DNA of 64,000 bases from Kosakonia oryzae (GCF_001658025.2 NZ_CP014007.2:744001-808000); one strand, 5' to 3'; counted from the first letter of the stretch, positions 44,326 to 54,337 are shown. The notes: generated by a model not told the origin, from the sequence alone. Program-made: numbers and translations.

Positions 44326-45018
44326 TTAAGCGGCCACCCGGCGATACATACGGCGCGGGTGGCCGATTTTTCCGTACTGCATCTCGACCACCAGAAAACC
44401 AGCTTCCACACAATGTTCGAGGTAGCGACGGGTGGTGGTTTTACTTAATCCCGTTTCACTGACCACCTCATCAACGGAAAAGCAGCGTTCGGCAGCGTCG
44501 GCAAACAGCTTTTGTACCAGCGCCAGCGTGTTCTCCTCAATGCCCTTGCTGCCATTGTCCTGGCGATAGTTTTTGGCCTGCAATTGATAGAGTGAATCGA
44601 CGTTTTGCTGATCGACGATTTTCCACACCCGCTGCTGATCTGCAAACTGCACAAAGCGCTCCAGCGACTGGCTCAACCGCTTCCACGACACCGGTTTGAG
44701 GATATAGTCGAACGCGCCATTGCGGATCGCCTGGCTACAGGTATCCATATCGCTGGCAGCGGTAATAAAAATGACTGAGCAGTTGGCGCGGATAATTTGC
44801 GTATCGCTAATCAGCGTAATGCCTTTGCCATCCGGCAGATAGTTATCCAGCAGAACCAGCTGCGGTTGCATGCTGTCCAGCATGATTTTTGCATCCGCCA
44901 GCGACGAGGCGATCCCCACCAGCCGCAAGCGCGGATGCTTGCCGATAAGCTCCGCATGAAGCTGCGCAAGGGCGTGTTCATCTTCCACTATCAGCACGTC
45001 TATCAGTTCATGTTGCAT
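44326..45018 (-). CDS. citB: citrate response regulator CitB
   Basis: A 230-residue DcuR/CitB-type regulator. Receiver domain with phospho-acceptor D58 (LVLLDNYLPDG) and Lys in LKPVS; C-terminal helix-turn-helix (FSVDEVVSETGLSKTTTRRYLE). It activates the divergent citS-citG operon when phosphorylated by CitA. ATG 45018 (MQHELIDVLI) is inside the last codons of citA (11-base overlap). Convergent with speC. Confidence 0.95.
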   Translation of the reverse strand: MQHELIDVLIVEDEHALAQLHAELIGKHPRLRLVGIASSLADAKIMLDSMQPQLVLLDNYLPDGKGITLISDTQIIRANCSVIFITAASDMDTCSQAIRNGAFDYILKPVSWKRLSQSLERFVQFADQQRVWKIVDQQNVDSLYQLQAKNYRQDNGSKGIEENTLALVQKLFADAAERCFSVDEVVSETGLSKTTTRRYLEHCVEAGFLVVEMQYGKIGHPRRMYRRVAA

Positions 45019-46645
45019 AATTCTGATCTTCCAGGGTCGGTACGGGACGCAGTACGTTGCCCGTTTCAGGAATAAACAAAGAGAAAATGGTACCGCGCGG
45101 TTCGTTGGCCGAGACCTCAATCGACCCGCCGACATGCGCGACATAATTGGCGATCAGGTACAGCCCGATGCCATGATCGCCACGGCGTTTGGTGGTTATC
45201 CCGCGCTCAAAAATGTGCTCGCGGATTTCCGGCGTGATCCCCACGCCGCGATCCGCCACCTCAATAATCAACTCGTGTTCATGCTGCAGGATCAGCACCT
45301 CGACCGGCTCGTGCGGCAACTCTGCGCGCTGTGTCGCTTCAATGGCGTTATCCAACAGGTTGCCGATGATCGAAATTAACTCCGCCTCGCCCAGCGCACG
45401 GCTGGGGCGATCCATTCGGCACGATGGATCAAACGCCAGTTCGACGCCTTTTTCGCGGGCGCGCGCCGCTTTACCCAACAGCAGCCCGCACAATGTCGGC
45501 GAACTAAAGTGCGATGAGATAAAGTCCAGCAGCTCCTGTGCATGCTCTGACTGCGCCTGAATATAGCGAATGGCGTCGTCGTAACGCTCCATGTGCAGCA
45601 GCCCCGACAGCGTGGCCATGCGGTTGAGTTGCTCATGTCGCATAATGCGCAGGTTATCGACATAGCGTTTTACCTGGCTCAGTTGCGCGCTCAGGCTGTC
45701 GATCTCATTGCGGTCGCGGAAGGTGATCACCCATCCCTGCAACTTATTCTCCAGCATAATGCGCACCCGGCTGGCGATAACCGTCAGCTGGTTGAACCGG
45801 CAAATCTCATCGTGCGTGTCATTCTCCAGCATCACCTTACGGGCGAAAAAAGGCACTGGCGCAATGACTTCGGCGATGGTTTGCCCGCGCAGCGCGCGCG
45901 TCGGCTGGCTTAAACCCAACAGTTTACGCGCCGCCTGGTTAATCACCTCGATACGCAATTCGCTATCAATGGCGATTACCCCTTCGTAGATCGACTCCAT
46001 CATCGCTTTCTGCTGGCGCACCAGCAGGCCAATTTCGCGCGGCTCCAGTGAGAAGATCTGCTTTTTGATACTGCGGGTAAAAAACCAGGAAAAAACAAAC
46101 AGTGCTACCAGTAACAGCACTGCGGCGATAAAAATGTTGATCACTTTACCCAGAGTGATCGTGTCGAGATAGCTGGTCAGGTAGCCGACGGAAACAATCC
46201 CCACCACATGCCCGGTATCATCAAATATTGGCGCTTTGCTGCGTAGTGAAATCCCCAGCCCTCCTTTGCGAATGGTCGTTGTACTTTTTCCCTGTAGTAC
46301 CTCGGCATTGTCGCCGCCAATCAACGTTTTTCCGACGACATCAGAATGCACTGAGTGAAATAGATGCAGCCCTTTGTCATCGCCGATAACAATAAAGCTT
46401 GCATCGCTGTGCGCCACTACTTTATGCATAAATTGCGCGATGGCTCGAATATCTTTATTGGCAACCGACTGGCGTAAATTCGGAATGATCGCTATTTCTT
46501 CCGCCTGTATTTTGGCTCTTGCGCTCATCTCCTGGTATAGCTGGCGACCAACGTCCTTGTAATAATAAACGCCTAATAAAACGAAGAGACCGGAGAAAAA
46601 AAGCACCAGTGAAATAAAAAGTTTGATTTGGAAAGAGACTTTCAT
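45008..46645 (-). CDS. citA: citrate sensor histidine kinase CitA
   Basis: A 545-residue membrane kinase: first helix at about 8-30, periplasmic PAS-like citrate domain, second helix at about 175-197, cytoplasmic PAS, dimerisation helix with phospho-acceptor His in MRHEQLNRMATLSG, and a catalytic ATPase domain (DNAIEAT, DRGVGI, GDHGIGLYL). It detects external citrate with Na+ under anaerobic conditions. ATG 46645 (MKVSFQIKLF) begins the first membrane helix. Divergent from citS. Confidence 0.95.
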   Translation of the reverse strand: MKVSFQIKLFISLVLFFSGLFVLLGVYYYKDVGRQLYQEMSARAKIQAEEIAIIPNLRQSVANKDIRAIAQFMHKVVAHSDASFIVIGDDKGLHLFHSVHSDVVGKTLIGGDNAEVLQGKSTTTIRKGGLGISLRSKAPIFDDTGHVVGIVSVGYLTSYLDTITLGKVINIFIAAVLLLVALFVFSWFFTRSIKKQIFSLEPREIGLLVRQQKAMMESIYEGVIAIDSELRIEVINQAARKLLGLSQPTRALRGQTIAEVIAPVPFFARKVMLENDTHDEICRFNQLTVIASRVRIMLENKLQGWVITFRDRNEIDSLSAQLSQVKRYVDNLRIMRHEQLNRMATLSGLLHMERYDDAIRYIQAQSEHAQELLDFISSHFSSPTLCGLLLGKAARAREKGVELAFDPSCRMDRPSRALGEAELISIIGNLLDNAIEATQRAELPHEPVEVLILQHEHELIIEVADRGVGITPEIREHIFERGITTKRRGDHGIGLYLIANYVAHVGGSIEVSANEPRGTIFSLFIPETGNVLRPVPTLEDQNYAT

Positions 46646-46980
46646 GACATCACGCACGGCAGCCAACAATGCGCCAATGTAGCATCTTTTCTAACATGCG
46701 TGCGGAGTTTACTGGAAACTTGTGATCCCTTGCACAGCGTGGTCTGCTGCTTAAAAACGTCCTGTTAAATATTCTTTTTTGGAAATGTTATTAAGTTGTA
46801 TTTCTATATATAAAAACCATAAAAACCACGGCAATAAATAAGCGATGAATCACACAAAATAAAAGAAACCATAAAAACCATAGGTGCCATTAAAACAACG
46901 ATTTTATTATGCATTCCCTCACATAAAGTACGTTTTTAGCCCTTTACTCTGTACGCACAAAATAACCAAGGGGCTTAATT
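46646..46980 (+). promoter_or_regulatory. citA-citS divergent control region: CRP-like site and 14-bp direct repeats
   Basis: 335 bp without genes. TGTGATCCCTTGCACA at 46721-46736 fits a CRP site (TGTGA-N6-TCACA, one mismatch). AACCATAAAAACCA occurs exactly twice, at 46815-46828 and 46867-46880, 52 bp apart (five helical turns). These are candidate CitB operators in an AT-rich stretch. Confidence 0.55.
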
Positions 46981-48345
46981 ATGAGCACAACTGACGATTC
47001 ATTCTCTGTTACCTCTGAATCGCTTGAGATTCAAAAGAAACCACTGAAAGAAAAATGGTGGCACATTATGGATACCTGGAAAATTGGGATTATTCCGCTG
47101 CCATTATTCCTGTTAGCCGGTGCATTAATTGCCGTTGACTGCCTGGGCGGTAAGTTACCGAGCGATATCGTGGTGATGGTAGCCACGCTGGCATTCTTCG
47201 GTTTTGCCTGCGGTGAGTTCGGCAAACGTCTGCCGATCGTCGGCAAACTGGGTGCGGCGGCCATTTGCGCCACCTTTATTCCGTCGGCGATGGTTTACTA
47301 CGGCCTGCTGCCGGATGTGGTCGTGGAATCCACCACCAAGTTCTACAAATCCACCAACATTCTTTATCTCTACATCTGCTGCATCATTGTCGGCAGCATC
47401 ATGAGCATGAACCGCACCACGCTGATCCAGGGCTTCCTGCGTATCTTCTTCCCGATGCTGTGCGGCGAAATCGTCGGCATGCTGGTGGGGATGGGTGTCG
47501 GCCTGGCGCTCGGTATGGAGCCGTTCCAGATCTTCTTCTTTATCATTCTGCCGATCATGGCGGGTGGTGTCGGTGAAGGGGCGATCCCGCTCTCCATCGG
47601 TTATGCGACGCTGCTGCATATGGATCAGGGTGTTGCGCTCGGTCGCGTATTGCCAATGGTTATGCTCGGCGGCCTGACTGCCATCATCATTTCTGGCTGT
47701 CTGAATCAGTTGGGTAAACGCTTCCCGCACCTGACCGGTGAAGGGCAGTTAATGCCGAATCGCAGCAACAGTGATGAGCAGGCACCGGCTGCACCGGCTT
47801 TCTCTGGTAAAACCGATGTCACCACTATCGCGGCTGGCGCGCTGCTGGCTGTGCTGCTGTACATGATCGGCATGCTCGGCCACAAGCTGATTGGCTTGCC
47901 TGCGCCGGTCGGTATGCTGTTCGTTGCCGTTCTGATCAAGCTGGCACACGGCGTCTCTCCGCGCCTGCTGGAAGGCTCTCAGGTGGTCTACAAATTCTTC
48001 CAGACCTCCGTTACCTATCCCATCCTCTTCGCCGTCGGTGTGGCTATCACGCCATGGGAAGAGCTGGTTCACGCATTCACCATCGACAACCTGCTGGTGA
48101 TCGTGAGTACCGTTTCCGCACTGGTTGCCACCGGCTTTTTCGTGGGCAAAAAGATCGGCATGCATCCGATTGATGTGGCCATCGTTTCCTGCTGCCAGAG
48201 CGGCCAGGGCGGTACAGGGGATGTTGCCATCCTGACAGCGGGTAACCGCATGAGCCTGATGCCGTTCGCGCAGATCGCTACCCGTATCGGCGGCGCGATC
48301 AACGTCTCGGTATCGCTGTTGGTGCTCGGCAATTTCCTCGTTTGA
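46981..48345 (+). CDS. citS: sodium/citrate symporter CitS
   Basis: A 454-residue 2-hydroxycarboxylate transporter. The two inverted halves each have a reentrant loop, seen as GGVGEGAIP and SGQGGTGDVAI (GGxG motifs). Its cytoplasmic N-terminus precedes about 11 membrane helices. It imports citrate with Na+ for fermentation. AAGGGG ribosome site before the ATG. First gene of citS-FAH-citCDEFXG. Confidence 0.96.
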   Translation: MSTTDDSFSVTSESLEIQKKPLKEKWWHIMDTWKIGIIPLPLFLLAGALIAVDCLGGKLPSDIVVMVATLAFFGFACGEFGKRLPIVGKLGAAAICATFIPSAMVYYGLLPDVVVESTTKFYKSTNILYLYICCIIVGSIMSMNRTTLIQGFLRIFFPMLCGEIVGMLVGMGVGLALGMEPFQIFFFIILPIMAGGVGEGAIPLSIGYATLLHMDQGVALGRVLPMVMLGGLTAIIISGCLNQLGKRFPHLTGEGQLMPNRSNSDEQAPAAPAFSGKTDVTTIAAGALLAVLLYMIGMLGHKLIGLPAPVGMLFVAVLIKLAHGVSPRLLEGSQVVYKFFQTSVTYPILFAVGVAITPWEELVHAFTIDNLLVIVSTVSALVATGFFVGKKIGMHPIDVAIVSCCQSGQGGTGDVAILTAGNRMSLMPFAQIATRIGGAINVSVSLLVLGNFLV

Positions 48346-48367
48346 TTCAAGTGTTACAGGAACTGAT

Positions 48368-49237
48368 ATGAAACTCGCAAGCTTTGTCCATCAGGGGATC
48401 CGGAGTTACGGCATCGTCAAGGCTGATGGCGTGATCAATCTGGGGCAGCGTCTGGGCGACCGCTACGGTGATTTGAAATCACTGCTCGCTGCCAACGCGC
48501 TGAATGAAGCGCAACAACTGAACGGCGAAACGCCGGATATCCGCTTCGACGACCTGCAATTTCTGCCGGTCATCGATAACCCGGCCAAAATTCTCTGCGT
48601 CGGCATGAACTATGCCGAAAAGCGCAAAGAATTCGATCAGCACAACCCGGCACCAACGCTGTTTGTTCGCTTTGCGGATTCGCAAACCGGCCATAACGCG
48701 CCGGTACTGAAGCCGCGTCACTCCAGTGAATTCGATTACGAAGGCGAGCTGGCCGTGATTATCGGCAAAGGCGGGGAAGATATCTCCCGCGAGGCGGCGT
48801 TAAGCCACGTTGCCGGCTACAGCTGCTACATGGACGGTTCAGCGCGCGACTGGCAGCACACCTGGTTTACCGCCGGGAAGAACTGGCGGCAGACCGGCGC
48901 GTTTGGCCCGTGGATGACGACGGCGGATGAGATCCCTGATCCGCATCAACTGGCGATCCGCACCTGGCTGAATGGCCGCATGGTGCAGGACGATAACACC
49001 GCCAGCATGATCCATAAGGTCGCCGAGCTTATCGAGTACATCAGTACCTTCACCAGCCTGACGCCGGGTGATGTCATCATCACCGGCTCGCCGGGCGGCG
49101 TCGGCAAAAAACGCAACCCGCCGCTGTTTATGAAAGCGGGCGATCGCATCGAAGTGGAGATCGAGAATATTGGTCACCTCAGTAATGTGATTATTGATGC
49201 GCCAGCGCCAGCCCATTCGCTGACGGCGGCACACTAA
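48368..49237 (+). CDS. fumarylacetoacetate-hydrolase-family protein, possible oxaloacetate decarboxylase
   Basis: A 289-residue FAH-superfamily protein. The C-terminal catalytic domain has metal-binding glutamates in EFDYEGELAVIIG and further residues in FGPWMTTADEI and ITGSPGGVG. Family members include the oxaloacetate decarboxylase FAHD1. It lies between citS and citC, where Klebsiella has oadGAB for the sodium-pump oxaloacetate decarboxylase. Citrate lyase yields oxaloacetate, so a soluble decarboxylase producing pyruvate is the natural guess. The chemistry is inference; family and operon place are seen. Confidence 0.85.
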   Translation: MKLASFVHQGIRSYGIVKADGVINLGQRLGDRYGDLKSLLAANALNEAQQLNGETPDIRFDDLQFLPVIDNPAKILCVGMNYAEKRKEFDQHNPAPTLFVRFADSQTGHNAPVLKPRHSSEFDYEGELAVIIGKGGEDISREAALSHVAGYSCYMDGSARDWQHTWFTAGKNWRQTGAFGPWMTTADEIPDPHQLAIRTWLNGRMVQDDNTASMIHKVAELIEYISTFTSLTPGDVIITGSPGGVGKKRNPPLFMKAGDRIEVEIENIGHLSNVIIDAPAPAHSLTAAH

Positions 49238-49253
49238 GGACGAAGGCAACACC

Positions 49254-50273
49254 ATGCAGGCACGACCCTCCATCGACTTCCGCGTGGCGGAAGTCAACGG
49301 CAATACTCAACGGCTGGCCTCGATCCGCACGTTGCTCGCAGACAGCGGATTAGGCATGGACAGTGACATCACCACCTTCGTTGAAGCCTGGTCGGGAAAC
49401 CGGCTGGTGGGTTGTGCGGGCCTGGCCGCCAACGTCATCAAGTGTGTTGCAGTGGATGAACAGCTGCGCGGCGAGAATCTCAGTGCGCGCCTGCTGGCGG
49501 AGGTTTCCCATCTGGCGCTGGCGCGGGGACATTTTCATCTGTTCCTCTGCACGCGCCCCTGCAACCTGGAACGTTTTCGCCACAGCGGCTTCTGGCCGGT
49601 GGCGCAAAGCGGCAACAACGCGGTGCTGATGGAGAATACTCCGTCGGGGATTCAGCGTTACTGCCGCACGTTGCAGGTCGATCGCATGCCGGGCAAACGC
49701 ACCGGCGCGATTGTGATGAATGCCAATCCCTTTACGCTGGGGCACCGCCACCTGGTGGAGCAGGCCGCAAAGGCCTGCGACTGGCTGCACCTGTTCGTGG
49801 TACGCGAAGACGCCTCGTTCTTCCCCTTTGCCGCGCGGCTGAAAATGGTGAAAGCGGGCGTGGCGCATCTGCCGAACGTCATCGTTCACGAAGGCTCCCA
49901 GTACATTATTTCCCGCGCCACTTTCCCGGCTTATTTCCTGAAAGAGTCCGGCAAAGTGCAGCAGGCGTGGAGCGAAATAGACCTGTTGATTTTCCGTAAC
50001 CACATCGCGCCGGCGCTGGGCATCACCCACCGCTTTATCGGCAGCGAACCTTTTTGCGACATCACCCGCCAGTACAACCAGACCATGCATCAGCTGCTGG
50101 CCGGGGCGGTGGAGGTGGTGGAGATCCCGCGCATTAAAGCGACCGGTAATGCCATCTCCGCGTCTGAAGTGCGCCGTTTACTGCAAACACACCAGTTTTC
50201 CCGTATTCGGGAAATTGTACCGGATACCACTTTCGCGCATCTCGAATCCCACTACAGCGCGGAAGCCGTTTAA
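49254..50273 (+). CDS. citC: [citrate lyase] acetate:SH ligase CitC
   Basis: A 339-residue protein. N-terminal GNAT-like domain (about 1-130) followed by a nucleotidyltransferase domain with the NPFTLGHRHLV (HxGH-like) motif. It acetylates the prosthetic group of the citrate lyase acyl carrier using ATP and acetate. It is 17 bp behind the FAH gene and 18 bp before citD. Confidence 0.95.
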   Translation: MQARPSIDFRVAEVNGNTQRLASIRTLLADSGLGMDSDITTFVEAWSGNRLVGCAGLAANVIKCVAVDEQLRGENLSARLLAEVSHLALARGHFHLFLCTRPCNLERFRHSGFWPVAQSGNNAVLMENTPSGIQRYCRTLQVDRMPGKRTGAIVMNANPFTLGHRHLVEQAAKACDWLHLFVVREDASFFPFAARLKMVKAGVAHLPNVIVHEGSQYIISRATFPAYFLKESGKVQQAWSEIDLLIFRNHIAPALGITHRFIGSEPFCDITRQYNQTMHQLLAGAVEVVEIPRIKATGNAISASEVRRLLQTHQFSRIREIVPDTTFAHLESHYSAEAV

Positions 50274-50290
50274 AAATCAGGAATCAAAAT

Positions 50291-50584
50291 ATGAAAATTG
50301 TGAGGGAGGCGCTGGCCGGAACCATGGAGTCCAGCGACCTGATGGTGAAAATAGCCCCCGCTGAAGGCGAGCTGGAAGTCGTTGTTCACAGCGAGGTTAT
50401 CAAACAGTTTGGCGATCAGATCCGCAAGGTGGTGAACGACACGTTGCGGGCAATGGCGGTTCACCAGGGCTTGATCATCATTGAAGACAAAGGTGCGCTG
50501 GACTGCGTTATCCGCGCACGCTTACAGAGTGCGGTACTGCGCGCATCGGAAGGAACTGAGATCGACTGGGGGAAACTGCTGTGA
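50291..50584 (+). CDS. citD: citrate lyase acyl carrier subunit CitD
   Basis: A 97-residue gamma subunit. Ser14 in AGTMES is the attachment point of the phosphoribosyl-dephospho-CoA group; the conserved DDKGALDC-type block is present as EDKGALDC. It overlaps citE by 4 bases (ATGA-type). Confidence 0.96.
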   Translation: MKIVREALAGTMESSDLMVKIAPAEGELEVVVHSEVIKQFGDQIRKVVNDTLRAMAVHQGLIIIEDKGALDCVIRARLQSAVLRASEGTEIDWGKLL

Positions 50585-51456
50585 AAAAACTCCGTCGTAG
50601 CATGCTGTTTCTGCCGGGCGCTAACGCCGCCATGCTCTCCACCGCGTTTATCTATCGTCCGGATTCGATCATGTTCGATCTGGAAGACGCCGTCGCCCTG
50701 CGTGAAAAAGACACCGCGCGCCTGCTGGTGTTTCATGCCCTGCAACACCCGATGTACCAGGATATCGAAACTGTGGTGCGCATCAACCCGCTGAACACGC
50801 CGTTTGGCCTGCCGGATCTGGAAGCGGTCGTTCGTGCCGGTGTGGATGTGGTGCGCTTACCGAAAACGGATACCCCGGAAGATATCTACGAACTGGAACG
50901 TCATCTCGAACGTATTGAGCTGGCCTGCGGACGTGAAGTGGGATCGACCCGCGTGATGGCGGCCATCGAATCCGCGATCGGCGTTATTAATGCCGTCGCG
51001 ATTGCCCGCAGCTCTCAGCGCCTGATCGGTATTGCGCTGGCCGCTTTTGACTATGTGATGGATATGCAGACCGAACGCGGCGACGGCACCGAGCTGTTTT
51101 ATGCCCGCTGCGCCGTGCTGCATGCCGCGCGTGCTGCCGGTATCGACGCTTTCGATGTGGTGTGGTCAGACGTTAACGACGAAGCCGGATTCCTGCGCGA
51201 AGTCGAGTTGATCCGCAAAATGGGCTTCAACGGCAAATCGCTGATCAACCCGCGGCAAATCGATCTGTTGCATAACGCCTATGCGCCAACGCAGCAGGAA
51301 GTTGACCACGCGCAGCGGGTTATTGAAGCGGCGGAAGAGGGTGAACGCAACGGGCTTGGCGTCGTCTCGCTGAACGGCAAAATGATCGACGCCCCGATTA
51401 TTAATCACGCGCAGATGGTGCTGGAACGTGCGGCCGCGTCCGGCGTGCGTCGGTAA
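50581..51456 (+). CDS. citE: citrate lyase beta subunit CitE (citryl-ACP lyase)
   Basis: A 291-residue TIM-barrel of the HpcH/CitE family: [12 protein letters not shown] start, [17 protein letters not shown], and metal-binding Glu in [11 protein letters not shown]. It cleaves citryl-ACP to oxaloacetate and acetyl-ACP. The full length is normal for the family. Confidence 0.96.
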   Translation: MKKLRRSMLFLPGANAAMLSTAFIYRPDSIMFDLEDAVALREKDTARLLVFHALQHPMYQDIETVVRINPLNTPFGLPDLEAVVRAGVDVVRLPKTDTPEDIYELERHLERIELACGREVGSTRVMAAIESAIGVINAVAIARSSQRLIGIALAAFDYVMDMQTERGDGTELFYARCAVLHAARAAGIDAFDVVWSDVNDEAGFLREVELIRKMGFNGKSLINPRQIDLLHNAYAPTQQEVDHAQRVIEAAEEGERNGLGVVSLNGKMIDAPIINHAQMVLERAAASGVRR

Positions 51457-51466
51457 GGACAGAACA

Positions 51467-52993
51467 ATGAATCAGACAGAGCTTCTTCACGTTAATTTTC
51501 CCCATCTGCGTGAATTAAAACCCTTCGACAGCGCTCATGCCGCCACGCCGTGGCTGGCGGACGTTAACAGCAAACACACGCGCAAACTCTGCGCCACGCT
51601 GGAAGACGCCATCGCCCGCAGCGGCCTGAAAGACGGGATGACCATCTCGTTCCACCACGCTTTTCGCGAAGGCGACCGGGTGATTAACAATGTTGTCGCC
51701 ACGCTGGCGCGTCTGGGGTTCAAAAATCTGACGCTGGCTTCCAGTTCGCTGATGACCTGCAACGATGCGCTGATCGAACACATTGAGAGCGGCGTGATTA
51801 CCCGCATTTACACCTCCGGCATGCGCGGCAGGCTGGCGGATGCCATCTCTCATGGCCTGATGGCGGAACCGGTACAAATTCACTCCCACGGCGGGCGCGT
51901 CAGACTGTTACAGGATGGCGAACTGAAGATTGACGTCGCCTTTCTTGGCGTGCCCTGCAGCGATGAGTTTGGCAACGCCAACGGCACACAGGGGAAATCC
52001 TGCTGTGGTTCGCTCGGCTACGCGATGGTGGATGCGAAGTTCGCCCGCAAAGTCGTGCTGCTGACTGAAGCACTGGTGCCGTTCCCGAATATGCCCGCCA
52101 GCCTCGGCCAGGATCAGGTGGATCTGATTGTGCAGGTGGAGAGCGTGGGCGATCCGGCAAAAATCAGCGTCGGCGCGGCGCGTGTCACCAGCAACCCGCG
52201 TGAACTGATGATCGCGCGCTATGCGGCGGATGTGATCGAGCATTCCGGCTATTTCAAAGATGGCTTTTCCATGCAGACCGGCTCCGGGGCCGCGGCGACG
52301 GCGGCGACCCGCTTTATGGAAGAGAAAATGGAGCGCCACGGAGTGAAGGCCAGTTTCGCGCTCGGCGGTATCACCGGCGGGCTGGTGGAGCTGCATGAGA
52401 AAGGACTGATCGGCAAATTGCTGGATACGCAGTGTTTTGACGGCGAAGCAGCGGCATCGCTGCGCCGTAATCCGGACCACGTTGAGATCTCGACCGATGT
52501 CTATGCCAACCCCGGTGGCAAAGCGGCCAGTTGCGATCAACTGGATGTGGTGATCCTCAGCGCGCTGGAGATCGACACGGAGTTTAACGTCAATGTGATT
52601 ACCGGCTCAGACGGCGTGATGCGCGGCGCATCTGGTGGTCACTGCGATGTGGCGGCTGCGGCAAACCTGACCATCGTCGTGGCACCGTTACTGCGCAGCC
52701 GTATTCCGACGGTAGTGAAACGCGTGACCACGCTGTTGACGCCAGGGGAAAGCATCGACGTGCTGGTGACTGACCACGGGATTGCGGTCAACCCGGCACG
52801 CCCGGAAATCCGCGAACGCCTGCTGGCGGCGGGGCTGAAAATTGTTGATATCGAAGCACTGTATCAACGCGCCATCTCGCTGACCGGTGAACCTAAACCG
52901 ATCGCCTTTACTGACCGTATTGTCGGGGTGATCCGCTACCGTGATGGCACCGTCATTGACGTTGTCCGTCAGGTTAAAGAGGAAAATGCATGA
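51467..52993 (+). CDS. citF: citrate lyase alpha subunit CitF
   Basis: A 508-residue acyl-carrier CoA-transferase-like subunit with TISFHHAFREGDRV, GGITGGLVELHEKG and GASGGHCDVAAAANL. It exchanges acetyl for citryl on CitD. ATG 51467 (MNQTELL) is preceded by AAGGACAGAACA; the upstream frame overlaps citE. It overlaps citX by 4 bases. Confidence 0.95.
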   Translation: MNQTELLHVNFPHLRELKPFDSAHAATPWLADVNSKHTRKLCATLEDAIARSGLKDGMTISFHHAFREGDRVINNVVATLARLGFKNLTLASSSLMTCNDALIEHIESGVITRIYTSGMRGRLADAISHGLMAEPVQIHSHGGRVRLLQDGELKIDVAFLGVPCSDEFGNANGTQGKSCCGSLGYAMVDAKFARKVVLLTEALVPFPNMPASLGQDQVDLIVQVESVGDPAKISVGAARVTSNPRELMIARYAADVIEHSGYFKDGFSMQTGSGAAATAATRFMEEKMERHGVKASFALGGITGGLVELHEKGLIGKLLDTQCFDGEAAASLRRNPDHVEISTDVYANPGGKAASCDQLDVVILSALEIDTEFNVNVITGSDGVMRGASGGHCDVAAAANLTIVVAPLLRSRIPTVVKRVTTLLTPGESIDVLVTDHGIAVNPARPEIRERLLAAGLKIVDIEALYQRAISLTGEPKPIAFTDRIVGVIRYRDGTVIDVVRQVKEENA

Positions 52994-53529
52994 CGACACT
53001 GACGCCTGTTCGACCGGGCGTCAGCCTTGAAGCGCTGCTGGCGGCGAAAGACAGCCGTGCAGCGCGTCAGGCTGACTGGCTCGCTCACTATCAACAACCG
53101 GTCATTTCACTGACGCTGGTGACACCTGGCGCGGTAAAAGACAGTATTCGCTATCGCAATACTATGGGAGTGGCGTTACAGGCCTGCGATCAACTGCTGT
53201 GGCAGAACCGCTGGCAGGTGCTGGACCGACAGGTGCTGTGGCTGCCGACCGGCGCAGAAGCCCTGTGGTGTGTTGCGCATCCGGCGGTGGAAATCAAGGC
53301 GCAGTGCGTTGAGATGGAACAGACGCATCCGCTGGGACGTCTGTGGGACTTTGATGTGCTGTGCCCGCAGGCGGGACAGGTCGGACGGCATTCACTGGAT
53401 CTGACTACGCGCCGTTGCCTGGTATGCGATGAGCCGGCGCACGGCTGCGCGCGTTCGCGCCGCCACCCGGTAGATGAAGTGGTTGCCCGCGTGGAGAAAC
53501 TGATTGATGGCTGGTTTGCCCGCGACTGA
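52990..53529 (+). CDS. citX: apo-citrate lyase phosphoribosyl-dephospho-CoA transferase CitX
   Basis: A 179-residue protein that loads the prosthetic group precursor on CitD. The LLAAKDSRAARQ start, VTPGAVKDS, HPLGRLWDFDV and the Cys-rich RRCLVCDEPAHGCARSRRH block are typical of CitX. It overlaps citG by 23 bases. Confidence 0.94.
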   Translation: MTTLTPVRPGVSLEALLAAKDSRAARQADWLAHYQQPVISLTLVTPGAVKDSIRYRNTMGVALQACDQLLWQNRWQVLDRQVLWLPTGAEALWCVAHPAVEIKAQCVEMEQTHPLGRLWDFDVLCPQAGQVGRHSLDLTTRRCLVCDEPAHGCARSRRHPVDEVVARVEKLIDGWFARD

Positions 53530-54337
53530 ATCCGTGGTTATCAGCGTACCGGAGCTTGCTGCCCGGGCGCTGCGCCTCGAACTGGATCTCACGCCGAAAC
53601 CGGGGCTGGTGGACCGGGCGAACAACGGCTCGCACCAGGATATGGATCATGCGCTGTTTTTACGCAGCATTGCGGCCATCACGCCATGGTTTTCCGTCTT
53701 TGAGCAGGCCGGGCGTGAACATGCCCACAAGGCGGCAGGTGTCCAGTTGCGCCTGCTGCGACCGGCCGGCATTGCGTGCGAACAGGCGATGTTTGCTGCC
53801 ACCGGTGGGGTGAATACCCACAAAGGCGGAATTTTTTCGCTGGGTCTGCTCTGTTTTGCCGCCGGACGACTGCAGGGACAACGTCGACCGCTACAGGCCG
53901 AAACGTTGTGCCGGCAGGTCAGTGAAATTTGTCGCGGGCTGGTGGCGCGTGAACTGGCGGCCCGGCCGCAGGCCGTGACGGCAGGCGAGAAACAGTTTCT
54001 GGAGTATGGTCTTACCGGGGCGCGCGGCGAGGCCGAACAGGGTTTTGCCACCGTGCGCCGCGCAGTATTGCCGTTCTGGCATCAGGAGCAGGGCGAACGG
54101 CGGCTGCAGCATGCATTATTGCGTCTGATGGCGGCAAACCCGGACAGCAATCTGGTGTCGCGCGGCGGCATTGCCGGGCTGCGCTATGTGCAGGATTATG
54201 CGGCGACTTTACTGGCGGTCGGCTGGGATAACGATGCGTTGTCTGAAATGGACAGGGCGCTGATGTCCCGACGCTTAAGCCCCGGCGGCAGCGCCGATTT
54301 GCTGGCGGTCGCGTACGTGTTGGCGCAACTTCCATAG
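53507..54337 (+). CDS. citG: triphosphoribosyl-dephospho-CoA synthase CitG
   Basis: A 276-residue protein that makes the citrate lyase prosthetic-group precursor from ATP and dephospho-CoA. Conserved blocks: LELDLTPKPGLVDRANNGSHQDMDH and TGGVNTHKGGIFSLGLL. ATG 53507 lies inside the end of citX. CitX and CitG are separate genes as in E. coli, not fused as in some other bacteria. Last gene of the operon. Confidence 0.94.
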   Translation: MAGLPATESVVISVPELAARALRLELDLTPKPGLVDRANNGSHQDMDHALFLRSIAAITPWFSVFEQAGREHAHKAAGVQLRLLRPAGIACEQAMFAATGGVNTHKGGIFSLGLLCFAAGRLQGQRRPLQAETLCRQVSEICRGLVARELAARPQAVTAGEKQFLEYGLTGARGEAEQGFATVRRAVLPFWHQEQGERRLQHALLRLMAANPDSNLVSRGGIAGLRYVQDYAATLLAVGWDNDALSEMDRALMSRRLSPGGSADLLAVAYVLAQLP

